Positions 46,432 to 55,619 of a stretch of DNA of 64,000 bases are shown here, piece after piece; within the stretch, counting starts at the first letter, position 1; every line of letters starts with the position of its first letter. The stretch spans positions 97,231-161,230 of the forward strand of contig NZ_JASPDO010000003.1 in the NCBI RefSeq assembly GCF_030230605.1. The letters are read 5' to 3'. This DNA comes from Brevibacterium sp. UMB1308A (GTDB lineage: Bacteria; Actinomycetota; Actinomycetes; Actinomycetales; Brevibacteriaceae). The notes beneath the pieces are model-generated. The model worked only from the letters and a program-made list of their open reading frames with translations, searched no databases and was not told the origin of the DNA. The translations under genes and the position numbers were made by a program.

Positions 46432-47637
46432 ATGAGTTCAGGGAATAACTTTCCCCCTGGCATGCCGCCACAGCCACCCCGGCCACCGCAGCACAACGGA
46501 ACGCCAAACGGCGCAGGTTCCACACCTCAAACTCCCATGGGAACGGGACCTAATCAGCCACCTCGGCCGGCGCCCGCCCCAGGTTATGCGAACCCTCAAG
46601 CTGGGCCACAAAAGAAGAAATCTTCCAAGGCCCCACTCATTATTTCGCTCGCCGCAGTTGCAGGTGTCATCCTTCTGGTTGTCGCTGGGATCGTCGTGGT
46701 CAATGTTGTCAACAAACAACAGCACAGCCCTCAGGCCCTCGCACAGTCATACGCTGACGCCGTCAACGCTGGCGACATGAAAGAAGCCAACGAAATCGCC
46801 AAGGTTCGCGTGCCCAAGGGTGCGCGCGAAGAACTCCTTGACCCTCGTTTTATTGAGTCGTCTCCCGACAAGATCACCGACGTTAAGGTCGATGACGTTG
46901 AGCGCAGGGGCGACACCGCACAAATCGGCTTGTCATACACCATCAGCGGTCAAGAACATTCCGTGAAGTTGCACGCCGAAAAGAAAGGCAAAAAGGGCCT
47001 GTTCTTCGACGACTGGCAGATGCAGGGCCCCCAGGTTCAGCCTGTGACCCTCGAATCACCTTCCGACAAGATCAAGGTCAACGGTGAAGAACTCAACGTT
47101 GAACCCGGAGCCACCGTGTTCGCAGTATTCCCCGGCACATACGAGGTTGAAACGCCTGAGAGTAAGTTCCTGACCGGGGACACGCAATCCTTTTCCTTGG
47201 GCTTCCTCAGCGAAGAAGACAAAGAAGAGCCACAAGAGATCCGACTGCGCACAGATGTCAAAGACGAACTGAATAAACAGGTTGAAAAGCTCGTCAACAA
47301 AAAACTCGACAAGTGCATCAAGTCGGGCAGTTTCGCTCCAAAAGGATGTCCTTTCTCCGTCGACACGAACTCACAATCTCAGGGCCTAAAGATTAAGGAC
47401 GACGTCAAAGACGGCGACGTTCACTGGAAGCTCAAAAAGCGCCCTAAGATCTACGTTTCGTACTCCGGAACCCTGGGAAGTGGAGTGTACTTCACTAAAG
47501 AGGATGGTGAAGCCTCGTTTACAGCCGACTCAAAGCAGGCTGGAAAGAACGCATGGAAGTCAACCAGCAACCAAAAGTTCAAGATGTCCGGAAAGGTCAT
47601 CATTGACGGAGACTCCGTAAAAATTGAGGACTACTGA
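46432..47637 (+). CDS. proline-rich, single-pass extracytoplasmic protein
   Basis: This 401-aa protein has a Pro/Gly/Gln-rich cytoplasmic tail (residues 1-60; PPQPPRPPQ), a basic stop (KKKSSKAP), one transmembrane helix (LIISLAAVAGVILLVVAGIVV), and an exterior region of ~305 residues. The first exterior part (ALAQSYADAVNAGDMKEANE) resembles NTF2-like/DUF4878 folds. Then come beta-rich segments, a likely disulfide CIKSGSFAPKGC, and a C-terminal repeat of that fold. The shape recalls wall-associated anchors such as TcaA-type proteins; no function is assigned. GAGG precedes the ATG. Hairpin ATACC/GGTAT (46390-46407) lies in its promoter region. Confidence 0.75.
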   Translation: MSSGNNFPPGMPPQPPRPPQHNGTPNGAGSTPQTPMGTGPNQPPRPAPAPGYANPQAGPQKKKSSKAPLIISLAAVAGVILLVVAGIVVVNVVNKQQHSPQALAQSYADAVNAGDMKEANEIAKVRVPKGAREELLDPRFIESSPDKITDVKVDDVERRGDTAQIGLSYTISGQEHSVKLHAEKKGKKGLFFDDWQMQGPQVQPVTLESPSDKIKVNGEELNVEPGATVFAVFPGTYEVETPESKFLTGDTQSFSLGFLSEEDKEEPQEIRLRTDVKDELNKQVEKLVNKKLDKCIKSGSFAPKGCPFSVDTNSQSQGLKIKDDVKDGDVHWKLKKRPKIYVSYSGTLGSGVYFTKEDGEASFTADSKQAGKNAWKSTSNQKFKMSGKVIIDGDSVKIEDY

Positions 47638-47649
47638 CCGTAGTTCACA

Positions 47650-47688
47650 CATGTGGGCCCCCGGACGCTACGTCCGGGGGCCCACATG
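47650..47688. terminator. bidirectional hairpin terminator
   Basis: Perfect 18-bp arms (47650-47667 and 47671-47688) with a 3-nt loop between two convergent genes. It is extremely G+C-rich, with little T-tract. Confidence 0.8.
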
Positions 47689-47695
47689 CTTCTGG

Positions 47696-49096
47696 CTACA
47701 CTCCCACGGTACGCGCCGGAAGCTCCACGTTCAGGGCCTGTTCCAACCACAGCGATGCAGACAGAACAAACGGATCGTTAAAACGACGCCCCGCAACCTG
47801 CACTCCCACCGTGCGCCCGTCGTCCGTGTAACCAGCGTGCACCGTGGACGCCGGCTGCTCCGACATGTTGTACGGCACAGTAAACGACGTGTGTCCCATG
47901 CTCTGCGTGGGATCATTAAACGGCATTGGCCACTCAGCTGGAAACGCCGCGACCGGAGCCACCGGCGACAACACTAGGTCATATGGTTCAGTTGCGCTCA
48001 CCGTGCGTTTCCGCATCCTATGAATTGAGTTGTACGCGTCCATGAGTTCGGGACCGCTGACATCGGCCCCAGCTTCACACCACTGCACAACATACGGAAG
48101 CACGTGGGCACGGTCTTCTTCGCTGAGTTTCATGAGGTCGTTGTACGACCGCACACGCCAGAACAGATCAATGAGGCTCAGCAGTTCGTCATCCATGAAC
48201 GGTGCAATTTCTTCCACCTGCGCACCCGCCGCCTCGAACGCGCGGGCAGCGCCTCGCACCACCTCGGCGACCTGCGGATCAACGTCCATTCCGCACCCAG
48301 CGTCCACATGCACGGCCACGCGCACGGAAGCAGGATCAAAACTGGTTTGATAAGGCCCTTCAAACGGCGGAAGTTGGGAATAGTCGCGCGAATCGGAACG
48401 CCCAATGATGTCCATCGCAGCAATCACGTCACTCATGCGACGCGCAAGCGGGCCCGCGCAACGTCCCTGATACGGCACGGAAAGCGGAATTCGACCAAAA
48501 CTGGGCTTAAGAGTCGCCAGTCCCAGCCACGTTCCAGGAAGGCGGATCGAACCACCAATGTCGCTACCGATGTGTATCGGGCCATAGCCTGCAACAGCAG
48601 CTGCACCAGCACCAGAAGACGAGCCTCCCGTTGTCAGGTCCGGGTTGATGGGCGAACGTGTGATCCCGTGAAGTGAAGACACCCCAGAGGACAGCATGCC
48701 CCAGTCTGGCATAACGGTCGAACCCACGATGACGGCCCCGGCTTCTTCCAGACGATCCACAATTGGCGCGTTGTCCTTCTCTGGGGTGCGTGAGCCCGGC
48801 TGGGTTCCTGACGGCATCGCGACCCCGGCACGCGCAATGTTCTCTTTCACCGTGACCATCACACCGTCCAGGACGCTCAGAGCTTCGCCACGCTGCCAGC
48901 GTTCGGCTGACTCCTGTGCCGCTTTTCGCGTGCGTTCCATGGTTGGCCCGTCTGCCGTAGCGTTGTCCCACAGCGCGTTAATAGTGGGTTCGCACGCAGC
49001 GATGCGCTCCGCGACCGCATCGAGCACATCAACTGGGCTAAACTCCCCGTTTGCGTATCCAGTTGTTGCTTCTTGAGCGGACAGATCCGCCAGCAT
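47696..49096 (-). CDS. amidase (amidase-signature family)
   Basis: The 466-aa protein has the Ser-cisSer-Lys triad: Lys in VTVKENIARAG, cis-Ser in TTGGSSSGAGAAAVAGYG, and the nucleophile in IGSDIGGSIRLPG. The amidase-signature length and C-terminal region PYDLVLSPVAPVAAFP agree. Substrates in the family range from acetamide-like to aryl amides and peptides, so the real one is unknown. GGAG precedes the ATG. It lies 88 bp below a peptide ABC operon on the same strand and may use imported amides, which is inference from position only. Confidence 0.92.
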   Translation of the reverse strand: MLADLSAQEATTGYANGEFSPVDVLDAVAERIAACEPTINALWDNATADGPTMERTRKAAQESAERWQRGEALSVLDGVMVTVKENIARAGVAMPSGTQPGSRTPEKDNAPIVDRLEEAGAVIVGSTVMPDWGMLSSGVSSLHGITRSPINPDLTTGGSSSGAGAAAVAGYGPIHIGSDIGGSIRLPGTWLGLATLKPSFGRIPLSVPYQGRCAGPLARRMSDVIAAMDIIGRSDSRDYSQLPPFEGPYQTSFDPASVRVAVHVDAGCGMDVDPQVAEVVRGAARAFEAAGAQVEEIAPFMDDELLSLIDLFWRVRSYNDLMKLSEEDRAHVLPYVVQWCEAGADVSGPELMDAYNSIHRMRKRTVSATEPYDLVLSPVAPVAAFPAEWPMPFNDPTQSMGHTSFTVPYNMSEQPASTVHAGYTDDGRTVGVQVAGRRFNDPFVLSASLWLEQALNVELPARTVGV

Positions 49097-49184
49097 AATG
49101 TGCTCCTTTCTGCAGATGTGTCGACGTGTATCGACGTATTTTGACTGTGTGGTGCCCCCGTCACCCGGTCACCACGTGGTTTGT

Positions 49185-50954
49185 TTAGGCGTGTTGCGAC
49201 AGTGCATCCTCAAGTTGTGGAGTCGCAGCTACGAGCTTCTGCGTGTACGGGTGGGACGGTGCTTCATAGATGTGGTCGACTGTCCCAGTTTCCACAATTT
49301 CGCCACTTTTCATGACTGCAACATCGCTACACAGATAGCGCACTACAGACAGGTCGTGGCTGACAAAGATCAACGTGAGGCCGTATTCCTCAACGAGGTC
49401 GGTGAGCAGGTTGAGGACCTGCGCTCGAACCGAAACGTCGAGCGCTGAAACAGGTTCGTCGGCAACCAAGATCTGTGGCCTGCACACCAGTGCGCGCGCG
49501 ATCGAGATGCGTTGCCTCTGCCCGCCAGAAAACTGGTGTGGGTACCGGTTTTCTGCTGTTTCATCGAGCCCTACCGCGATGAGCATTTCGCGTACTCGGG
49601 TGGCGCGTTCCTGTGCGGGAACTCCCATAGCGATGAGCGGTTCAGCGACGATTTCGCGCACTTTCATGCGCGGGTCAAGCGACGCGAACGGGTCTTGGAA
49701 CACGATCTGCAGGTCTTCGCGAACCTTGCGGATGTCCGCTTCCGCCCCGGCTGTGACGTCGTAGTCACCCACGGTCACTTTCCCGCTTGATGCTGTTTCC
49801 AACCCCGACAAGATCTTCAACAGGGTCGATTTCCCTGAACCGGACTCCCCCACGATTCCGAACCGTTGCCCCGGCTGGATCGTCAGGTCAATTCCTTTGA
49901 GCGCGTGGACTTTGTGGGGTGGCGCGAACAGACGCCCGGACTTGCGTTCATAGTCCTTCTTCAAGTCACGGATCTGGACGACCGTCCCGGGGTTTTCCTT
50001 CCCCGAGGTGTCCCCCACCTTCGTACTCCCCGCTGCCGAGGTGTCCCCCACCTCGGCACTTTCTGTCACCTTGGCATCATCTGCCGCCTCGGTGGCCTCC
50101 CCGGCGGCGTGGTGTTCCGCTTCTTCGAGCCGGTAGTCGTGGGCGGTTTGGATGGTGAAGAGGCGGCCGTTTTCATCGGTTGCGGACAGGTCCGAGGCGG
50201 CTAACAGTCCGCGTGTGTATTCGTGTTGCGGGTGTGTGAAGACGTCTTTGACCGTGCCTCGTTCGACGAGCTCTCCTTTGTACATCACCAACACGTGTTC
50301 GCACACGCGCGCAACGACAGCGAGGTCGTGGGTGATGAAGATCAGTCCCGTGTTGTTTTTCTGCACGCTGTGCCCAATGAGGTCCAGGATTCCTGACTGG
50401 ACGGTCACGTCGAGCGCGGTGGTGGGTTCGTCGCAAATAAGTAGCCGAGGTGAGTTCGCCATTGCGATCGCGATCACCACGCGCTGTCGTTGGCCTCCCG
50501 AAAGTTGGTGTGGGTAGGCTTTTGCGGCGGCTTGTGGGTCAGGTAGGTCCACTTGAGTAAGTAGGTCGATGACCTTGTCGCGCAGGTTTGTGGTGTTCCC
50601 GTGGAGCTTCATGACTTCAGCCACTTGGTCGCCCACCCGCATGAGCGGGTTGAGCGCGCTCATGGGTTCTTGAAACACCATTGAGATGTCTTTTCCACGC
50701 AGTTTGGACATGCGGGCGTCGCTGAGCTTGAGCAGGTTTCCGGCGTGGCCCTGAAGTTCAATGGTCCCTGCGGCGTGCAGTTCATCAGGAAGGAGTCCCA
50801 TGATCGCCGAGGCGGTGAGGGACTTTCCTGAACCGGACTCACCGATCAACCCCACCCGTTCACCTGGTGCAAGGTCGAAGGACAGAGGCTGCACGAGCTC
50901 CGTGGTGTCTGTTGCAATGCGCAGGTCTTTGACGTGTAAGAGTTCTGACATCAC
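49185..50954 (-). CDS. peptide ABC transporter, fused twin ATP-binding protein
   Basis: A 589-aa fusion of the two ATPases of a Dpp/Opp-type importer. Domain 1: Walker A GESGSGKS at residues 38-45, signature LSGGQRQ at 151-157, Walker B LLICDEP. Domain 2: Walker [11 protein letters not shown] at about 368-377, signature [10 protein letters not shown], Walker B ILVADEP. The linker (residues ~275-325) is low-complexity, with VGDTS twice. Start GTG 50954 or the adjacent ATG; the gene overlaps the permease stop by 4 bp. It supplies both nucleotide-binding sites for the permease pair upstream. Confidence 0.94.
   Translation of the reverse strand: MMSELLHVKDLRIATDTTELVQPLSFDLAPGERVGLIGESGSGKSLTASAIMGLLPDELHAAGTIELQGHAGNLLKLSDARMSKLRGKDISMVFQEPMSALNPLMRVGDQVAEVMKLHGNTTNLRDKVIDLLTQVDLPDPQAAAKAYPHQLSGGQRQRVVIAIAMANSPRLLICDEPTTALDVTVQSGILDLIGHSVQKNNTGLIFITHDLAVVARVCEHVLVMYKGELVERGTVKDVFTHPQHEYTRGLLAASDLSATDENGRLFTIQTAHDYRLEEAEHHAAGEATEAADDAKVTESAEVGDTSAAGSTKVGDTSGKENPGTVVQIRDLKKDYERKSGRLFAPPHKVHALKGIDLTIQPGQRFGIVGESGSGKSTLLKILSGLETASSGKVTVGDYDVTAGAEADIRKVREDLQIVFQDPFASLDPRMKVREIVAEPLIAMGVPAQERATRVREMLIAVGLDETAENRYPHQFSGGQRQRISIARALVCRPQILVADEPVSALDVSVRAQVLNLLTDLVEEYGLTLIFVSHDLSVVRYLCSDVAVMKSGEIVETGTVDHIYEAPSHPYTQKLVAATPQLEDALSQHA
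50036..50056. repeat. inverted CCGAGGTG / CACCTCGG in the linker-coding DNA
   Basis: CCGAGGTG (50036-50043) and CACCTCGG (50049-50056) are perfect 8-bp arms with a 5-nt loop, inside the linker of the fused ATPase. A further CCGAGGTG lies at 50003-50010, followed by the same TCCCCCACC. The 8-mer is an over-represented word of this window. Confidence 0.5.
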
Positions 50955-51775
50955 GACCGTCCCTTCAGTTTGGGGTCGAGTCGATCGCGGAGACCGTCAC
51001 CCAACAGGTTGAAGCCCAACACTGCGATCGCGATTGCGATGCCTGGCCAGATCGCCAGTCCTGGGTGGCTTTCCAAATGTTGCTGCGCGTCGTACAGCAT
51101 CCTGCCCCATGACGGAGTTTGCGCCTGGGTGCCTAGTCCCAGGAAGGACAGACCCGCCTCGGCCAAAATAGCCAGCGCGAACGCAACCGAACACTGCACG
51201 ATCACCATGCCACCGATATTGGGCAAAACGTGTGTGCGCGCGATCGCGAACGCACTTCGATTTGCAGACTTTGCGGCCATGATGAATTCACGACTCATCA
51301 CCTGCAGCGTCCCGGAGCGGGCTACACGCGCAAATCCGGGGATGGACGCGATTCCCACCGCAATCATGGCAGGCAAGGTTCCCGGCCCCAAGGCGGCGGC
51401 GAAAATCATGGCCAGCAAGAGCGCTGGAAACGCCAACAACAGGTCGTTGGTGCGCATGATCAGGCTCGACAGCCACCCGATGTTGGTCATGCCAGCCAAA
51501 ATGCCCAGAGGTACACCAATGAGAACCGCAATTCCCACTGCCACGGCTCCCACGTACAGAGTGATCCGCGCACCCATCATGACCCATGTGAAGGTGTCAC
51601 GGCCGTATTGGTCGGTTCCTAGCCAGTGCTCAGGCGTAGAACCAGACAACCGAGCGTCCATGTGATTGGGCGAATACGGCGTCCAAATAAAGCTGATGAG
51701 CGCGGTGATAATGATGAGAGCCACAAACACCAGGCCAACGATGAGGCTCATGTGCGAAAAGATTCGCTTGTTCAT
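50951..51775 (-). CDS. peptide ABC transporter permease (DppC type)
   Basis: A 274-aa inner-membrane permease with six predicted helices and the EAA-type coupling loop GFARVARSGTLQVMSREFIMAAKSANRSAF. The N-terminal YSPNHMDARLSGSTPEHWLGTDQYGRDTFTWVM segment is diagnostic of the DppC/OppC group. The gene overlaps the dppB-type stop by one base (TAATG) at its start and the ATPase at its end. Confidence 0.94.
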   Translation of the reverse strand: MNKRIFSHMSLIVGLVFVALIIITALISFIWTPYSPNHMDARLSGSTPEHWLGTDQYGRDTFTWVMMGARITLYVGAVAVGIAVLIGVPLGILAGMTNIGWLSSLIMRTNDLLLAFPALLLAMIFAAALGPGTLPAMIAVGIASIPGFARVARSGTLQVMSREFIMAAKSANRSAFAIARTHVLPNIGGMVIVQCSVAFALAILAEAGLSFLGLGTQAQTPSWGRMLYDAQQHLESHPGLAIWPGIAIAIAVLGFNLLGDGLRDRLDPKLKGRS

Positions 51776-52722
51776 TACGCGGCCCTCCTCACACGCGGGT
51801 CGAGTATGGGGTACAGAAGGTCAATGATGGTGTTAAGCGCAAGCACCAGCACCACGAGCACTAAGACGATTCCTTGCACCGCAATCAGGTCACGGTTGCT
51901 CACTGCACGCACCAGTTCTGACCCCATCCCCGGGATCACAAAGACCTGCTCGATCACAACTGCTCCAATGAGCAGTGTGGCTAACTGCACACCGGCCACG
52001 GTGACAACGGGGATCGCGGCATTCCGCAGTCCGTGCTTCATCAGCGCGCGACCTTTTGTTTGACCTTTAGCGCGGGCGGTTCGCAAGAAATCTTCACCCA
52101 TGACTTCCAGAACCGCCGAACGCACGTACCGGGTCAAAATGGCGGCCTGGACCAAAGCGAGCGCAAAGACCGGAAGCACTAAGCGGACCAGAAATTCTCC
52201 AAAGCCTTCTGCCGGCGCTTTCCACCCAGATGACGGGAACCATCCGAGCTGGAGCGAAAACAGCATGACCAGCAAGATACCCGCTAAGAAGTTCGGGATC
52301 GCCACGCCGATCTGGCTGGCACCGGAAATCAATGAGCCGAGCACGTTCTTGTGGTTGACAGCAGACAGGGTACCCAGTGGAACGGCGATGGCCAGGGCCA
52401 CCACCATTGACGCCAGCACCACAATGAGCGTGACCTGAATCGAGTTCGCGATGACCGGAGCGATCGGCGCACCAGTCACGTACGACGTGCCAAAGTCACC
52501 AATGAGCACATGACCGATCCAATCGAAGTACTGCACCACGATGGGACGGTCCAAGCCATACTGTTTCTCCAAAGCTGCTACGGCCTCGGGGGTGGCACTC
52601 GTTCCCAACGCAACTTGCGCGGCGTTACCCGGCAGGATTTGCATGAGTGCGAACACCACCACCGAGGCGACTGCCGCTGTCAGAATGAACTGGAGCAGTC
52701 GACGTAGAAAGTAGCTTGTCAA
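51775..52722 (-). CDS. peptide ABC transporter permease (DppB type)
   Basis: A 315-aa inner-membrane permease: MTSYFLRRLLQFILTAAVAS, then the family block YGLDRPIVVQYFDWIGHVLIGDFGTSY, and the coupling loop YVRSAVLEVMGEDFLRTARAKG, which contacts the ATPase. The ATG starts 5 bp below the binding-protein stop, so the four transport genes form one operon. Confidence 0.94.
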   Translation of the reverse strand: MTSYFLRRLLQFILTAAVASVVVFALMQILPGNAAQVALGTSATPEAVAALEKQYGLDRPIVVQYFDWIGHVLIGDFGTSYVTGAPIAPVIANSIQVTLIVVLASMVVALAIAVPLGTLSAVNHKNVLGSLISGASQIGVAIPNFLAGILLVMLFSLQLGWFPSSGWKAPAEGFGEFLVRLVLPVFALALVQAAILTRYVRSAVLEVMGEDFLRTARAKGQTKGRALMKHGLRNAAIPVVTVAGVQLATLLIGAVVIEQVFVIPGMGSELVRAVSNRDLIAVQGIVLVLVVLVLALNTIIDLLYPILDPRVRRAA

Positions 52723-52727
52723 AGCGG

Positions 52728-54233
52728 TTACTCCCAGCCGAGGTCGGCGATACGGAATGCGTCAGAAACTTGGTTTTCGGCTACCCCAGTGACCTTCGAG
52801 TTGGTCACGACCAGGTTGGGGAAGAGGAAAAGGAAGCCAGCGGCCGCATCTTCTGTGATGGTACGTGCGACCTTCTTCATGCCTTCCGTGTATTCCTCTT
52901 CTGAACCTTTATCAGCTTTGGCAGCGATGTCGGTGATCTTCTTAGCGTCGTATCCGGTGTAGTAGCCCTCACCAAAGACCGTGAGCATGTCGCGGGCTTC
53001 AATGTGGTTGATGATGGACATGTCGTATTCGTGGTTAGTGAACGTCTTGTCCAGCCACACTGCCGGGAACTCTTGAGTTTCAACCTTTGCCTTCAGTCCC
53101 ACTGCTTCGAGCTGGGAAACAACGACGTTGGCAGACGCGGTGGCGTACGGGAGGTTAGGCACCGTGAACTTCACGGTCTCGCCTTTCACATCTGCTTCTT
53201 CGACAAGTTTCTTAGCTTTTTCAACATCGTGGGGCCAAATGTCGTTGAGGTCTTCGTAGTAGGGGTCAGTGGGAGGGACCATGGACCCGATCAGTGTTCC
53301 GTGGCCACTCCACGCGGTGTCGATGATGGCCTGCTCATCAAGCGCGTACATGACGGCTTCGCGGACTTTCTTGTCCTTAAACACGCCGTCTGCGTTGTTC
53401 AGAGCTAGCAGAACTTCACCGTTTGAGGTTCCTTCAACCACTTTGAATTTGTCGCCTTCTTTTTCAAAGCTCGACAGAAGATCGGGTGCTTGGAGGTTAG
53501 CAAGAACATCCACTTCGCCGGACTTCAACGCGTTGGCACTAGCCACTGGGTCCTTGAAGTACTTGAACGTCACCTTGTCCAGTTTTGGCGCTTCGCCCCA
53601 GTAGTCATCACGGGAGGCGAACACGATCTGCTGGCCGCGTGTAAATGTGTCGACCGTGAACGGCCCAGTTCCTACGGCTTTGTTGGCAAGGTCGGATACT
53701 CCGTCTTCGTCAAAGATCGCCCCTACCAGGGAAGCAAGGTCGAACAGCCACCGGTTCGACGGGTGGGACAGTGTGATTTCAACCGTCGCGTCATCGACAA
53801 CCTTGATCGAGTCAACGACATCCATCTTGGACTTCAACGCGTTCTTCCACTCGTCTGACTTCACGCGTTCGTATGAGAACTTGACGTCTTCGGCAGTGAA
53901 GTCGGCTCCTGAGGAGAACTTGACACCTTCGCGGAGCTTGAAGGTGTAGGTCTTGCGATCCTCTGACAGGTCCCACGATTCGGCGAGCGCCGGTTGAATC
54001 TGCCCTTCTTGGTCAATCCGAACGAGCGACTCATAGACGTTTTCCATCAGCGCTTGAGGCACGGCGGCCCCAGCCGAGGTGGTAAAGTCCAAGTTCGCAG
54101 GTTCGGCCGTGTGCGCCACCACCATGTCGGTGCGCGCCTCAGAGGAACCCGATGATGACGCACCCGCGTTACATCCAACAAGTGCGAGTGAACTTGCTGC
54201 CGCTACGATCGCTAGGCTAAAACGCTTTTTCAT
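52728..54233 (-). CDS. peptide/nickel-type ABC transporter substrate-binding lipoprotein
   Basis: The 501-aa lipoprotein of the SBP_bac_5 family has a signal peptide with lipobox LVGC (residues ~18-21), a Ser/Gly linker, then the family signature near LAESWDLSEDRKTYTFKLREGVKFSSGADFTAEDVKFSYERV and VGTGPFTVDTFTRGQ. The ligand may be di- or oligopeptides, but other solutes (nickel, glycosides) are bound by relatives. ATG 54233 follows AAGGAG; a 14-residue upstream extension is not favoured. It is the first gene of the transport operon and has a palindrome in its promoter. Confidence 0.93.
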   Translation of the reverse strand: MKKRFSLAIVAAASSLALVGCNAGASSSGSSEARTDMVVAHTAEPANLDFTTSAGAAVPQALMENVYESLVRIDQEGQIQPALAESWDLSEDRKTYTFKLREGVKFSSGADFTAEDVKFSYERVKSDEWKNALKSKMDVVDSIKVVDDATVEITLSHPSNRWLFDLASLVGAIFDEDGVSDLANKAVGTGPFTVDTFTRGQQIVFASRDDYWGEAPKLDKVTFKYFKDPVASANALKSGEVDVLANLQAPDLLSSFEKEGDKFKVVEGTSNGEVLLALNNADGVFKDKKVREAVMYALDEQAIIDTAWSGHGTLIGSMVPPTDPYYEDLNDIWPHDVEKAKKLVEEADVKGETVKFTVPNLPYATASANVVVSQLEAVGLKAKVETQEFPAVWLDKTFTNHEYDMSIINHIEARDMLTVFGEGYYTGYDAKKITDIAAKADKGSEEEYTEGMKKVARTITEDAAAGFLFLFPNLVVTNSKVTGVAENQVSDAFRIADLGWE

Positions 54234-54277
54234 GTGACTCCTTCTTCCATTCGTGGAGGCTCCGGCGACTCCCACAC

Positions 54278-54293
54278 TGTAATGAAGATTACA
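54278..54293 (-). promoter_or_regulatory. palindrome over the -10 region of the peptide ABC operon
   Basis: TGTAAT-GAAG-ATTACA has perfect 6-bp arms and lies 45 bp upstream of the binding-protein ATG. On the minus strand it contains TAATCT, a plausible -10, so a bound regulator would block RNA polymerase. The regulator is not encoded in this window. Confidence 0.45.
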
Positions 54294-54424
54294 AAAGATT
54301 TAACGAATGTTCAGAAACTGGTTCACATACCGACACGCCGTGTCCTCCCACGTCACACCACACGTTCCGGGGCGCCAACGTTTTTGCGGGGCCAGTCCCC
54401 GCTCACACTCAGTGCTGCTAGCCC

Positions 54425-54850
54425 TCACGAACGCCTACGGCGCGCACCTGCAGCTCGCATCTTGACCAACACGACAAACAGTAGCCAGGCCACAGCTGCC
54501 TGACCAAGGCGGACCGGCAGGCGATCCATGAATGTCAGATGTTGCACCCCTTGTGCTTCTGCAACGCAGAAACGGGTGACGCTGACGCTTGTTTCACCCT
54601 CGCTGTTTGTCCATTCGTCTGAGGTGCTGATGAGTTCCGCCCCTGGTTCTTTGCACAATAACGGTGCAAGTGGTGCGTCGAGAATGGGGAACATGAGCTC
54701 GATGGGGAAAACCACAACACATCCAACAATAATGTATGAGACCACGCCCGCTACAAGAAGCCCGCGGAAGCTATTTTTCTTGCTTTTAACGGGTCGAGAT
54801 TTTTCTTGGTTTGTCCGTTGTTGTCCAACCGACGCTGACGAATTAATCAC
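54425..54850 (-). CDS. membrane protein, unknown
   Basis: About 141 aa with a basic N-terminus, a first helix (FRGLLVAGVVSYIIVGCVVVF), an external loop with two Cys (LLCKEP and RFCVAEA), a second helix (GQAAVAWLLFVVLVKM) and a basic tail RAAGARRRRS. No family was recognised. GTG 54850 overlaps the upstream stop by 8 bp and has GGAGG about 9 nt before, indicating a coupled gene pair. The 190 bp between it and the ABC operon hold only promoter-like and weak hairpin features. Confidence 0.65.
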   Translation of the reverse strand: MINSSASVGQQRTNQEKSRPVKSKKNSFRGLLVAGVVSYIIVGCVVVFPIELMFPILDAPLAPLLCKEPGAELISTSDEWTNSEGETSVSVTRFCVAEAQGVQHLTFMDRLPVRLGQAAVAWLLFVVLVKMRAAGARRRRS

Positions 54851-55505
54851 GAGAAATGACCTCCCCGGTCTGAGGATCAAATTCGAAGCTCACGAGTCCT
54901 AGTCGGGGACCATTCACGGTTCCGTGAAGTGACACGTTCGTTGTGCGTTGGGGAACAGGGGCGTCCTGAACCTCGCCCCTGGGTGCTGCTCCCTGCGCGT
55001 CAGCCACAATCGTTTCGTTACCTACTCGCACCATGAGGTCAAAGTTCGTGATTTCTGCTCCATCGACTTCGTCACGCATATTGCGGATGAGAGTGGCAGG
55101 ATCCTTGCGAAAAATAGGCGGAATATCTTGTGCCAAGAAGTACGAGTCGGTACTGTTTTCCCTTGGCGAAGCTTTGCGGGAGGGCTGTGAGTAAACCCAG
55201 TCGTTTTCTACCGGATTCTGTGCGTTGAGCACATCACCAACGAACGAAAAGTTTGAACCCTGGAAACTGATTCGCCGCAGTTGGGTTTTTTCGACGTCGT
55301 CATACCCACCGTGTTGCGCGAAGTCCTGGAGCGCCTGTTCGACCCGTGGCGCTGCGATGCCTCCTCCACGCTCAAACATCTGTTGAGCAAACTTCTCTTC
55401 GCTGATTGCACCGATTGCGCATGCGGAAGTAGCAAGAGCTGCGAGAGTAACTACGACAATTGAGCGAATGAAACGTGCCAACGGTCTTCCCTTTCGAAAG
55501 GCCAT
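54843..55505 (-). CDS. exported protein, unknown
   Basis: About 220 aa with a basic N-terminus (MAFRKGRPLARF), a hydrophobic core SIVVVTLAALA and a Cys (TSAC) that could be a weak lipobox. The exterior part has DFAQHGGYDDVEKTQLRRISFQG and a C-terminal beta-rich domain ending FEFDPQTGEVISRD. I recognise no family; the overlap with the following membrane gene suggests a two-protein complex. The start is uncertain: ATG 55505, a longer ATG at 55541, or a TTG at 55481 with AAGGGA upstream. Confidence 0.6.
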   Translation of the reverse strand: MAFRKGRPLARFIRSIVVVTLAALATSACAIGAISEEKFAQQMFERGGGIAAPRVEQALQDFAQHGGYDDVEKTQLRRISFQGSNFSFVGDVLNAQNPVENDWVYSQPSRKASPRENSTDSYFLAQDIPPIFRKDPATLIRNMRDEVDGAEITNFDLMVRVGNETIVADAQGAAPRGEVQDAPVPQRTTNVSLHGTVNGPRLGLVSFEFDPQTGEVISRD

Positions 55506-55619
55506 ACGAGTGTCCGTCAGCACATGCGTGCATCCGTGCAATCGTTTGACAATAGAGTAACACCAATCTGGTGGCCCACTGCATCCAAATCCGCGCCTAT
55601 TCCGCTGTCAGCACATCCG

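Noticed and set aside
49098..49184. Direct repeat TCGACGT and hairpin GTGGTG/CACCAC below the peptide transporter operon
   Set aside because: Both are short and imperfect, without a T-tract; not enough to call a terminator or operator.
54386..54402. GCGGGG/CCCCGC hairpin as a terminator of the 54425 gene
   Set aside because: On the minus strand it is followed by AAAAA, not a U-tract; the T run lies on the wrong side.
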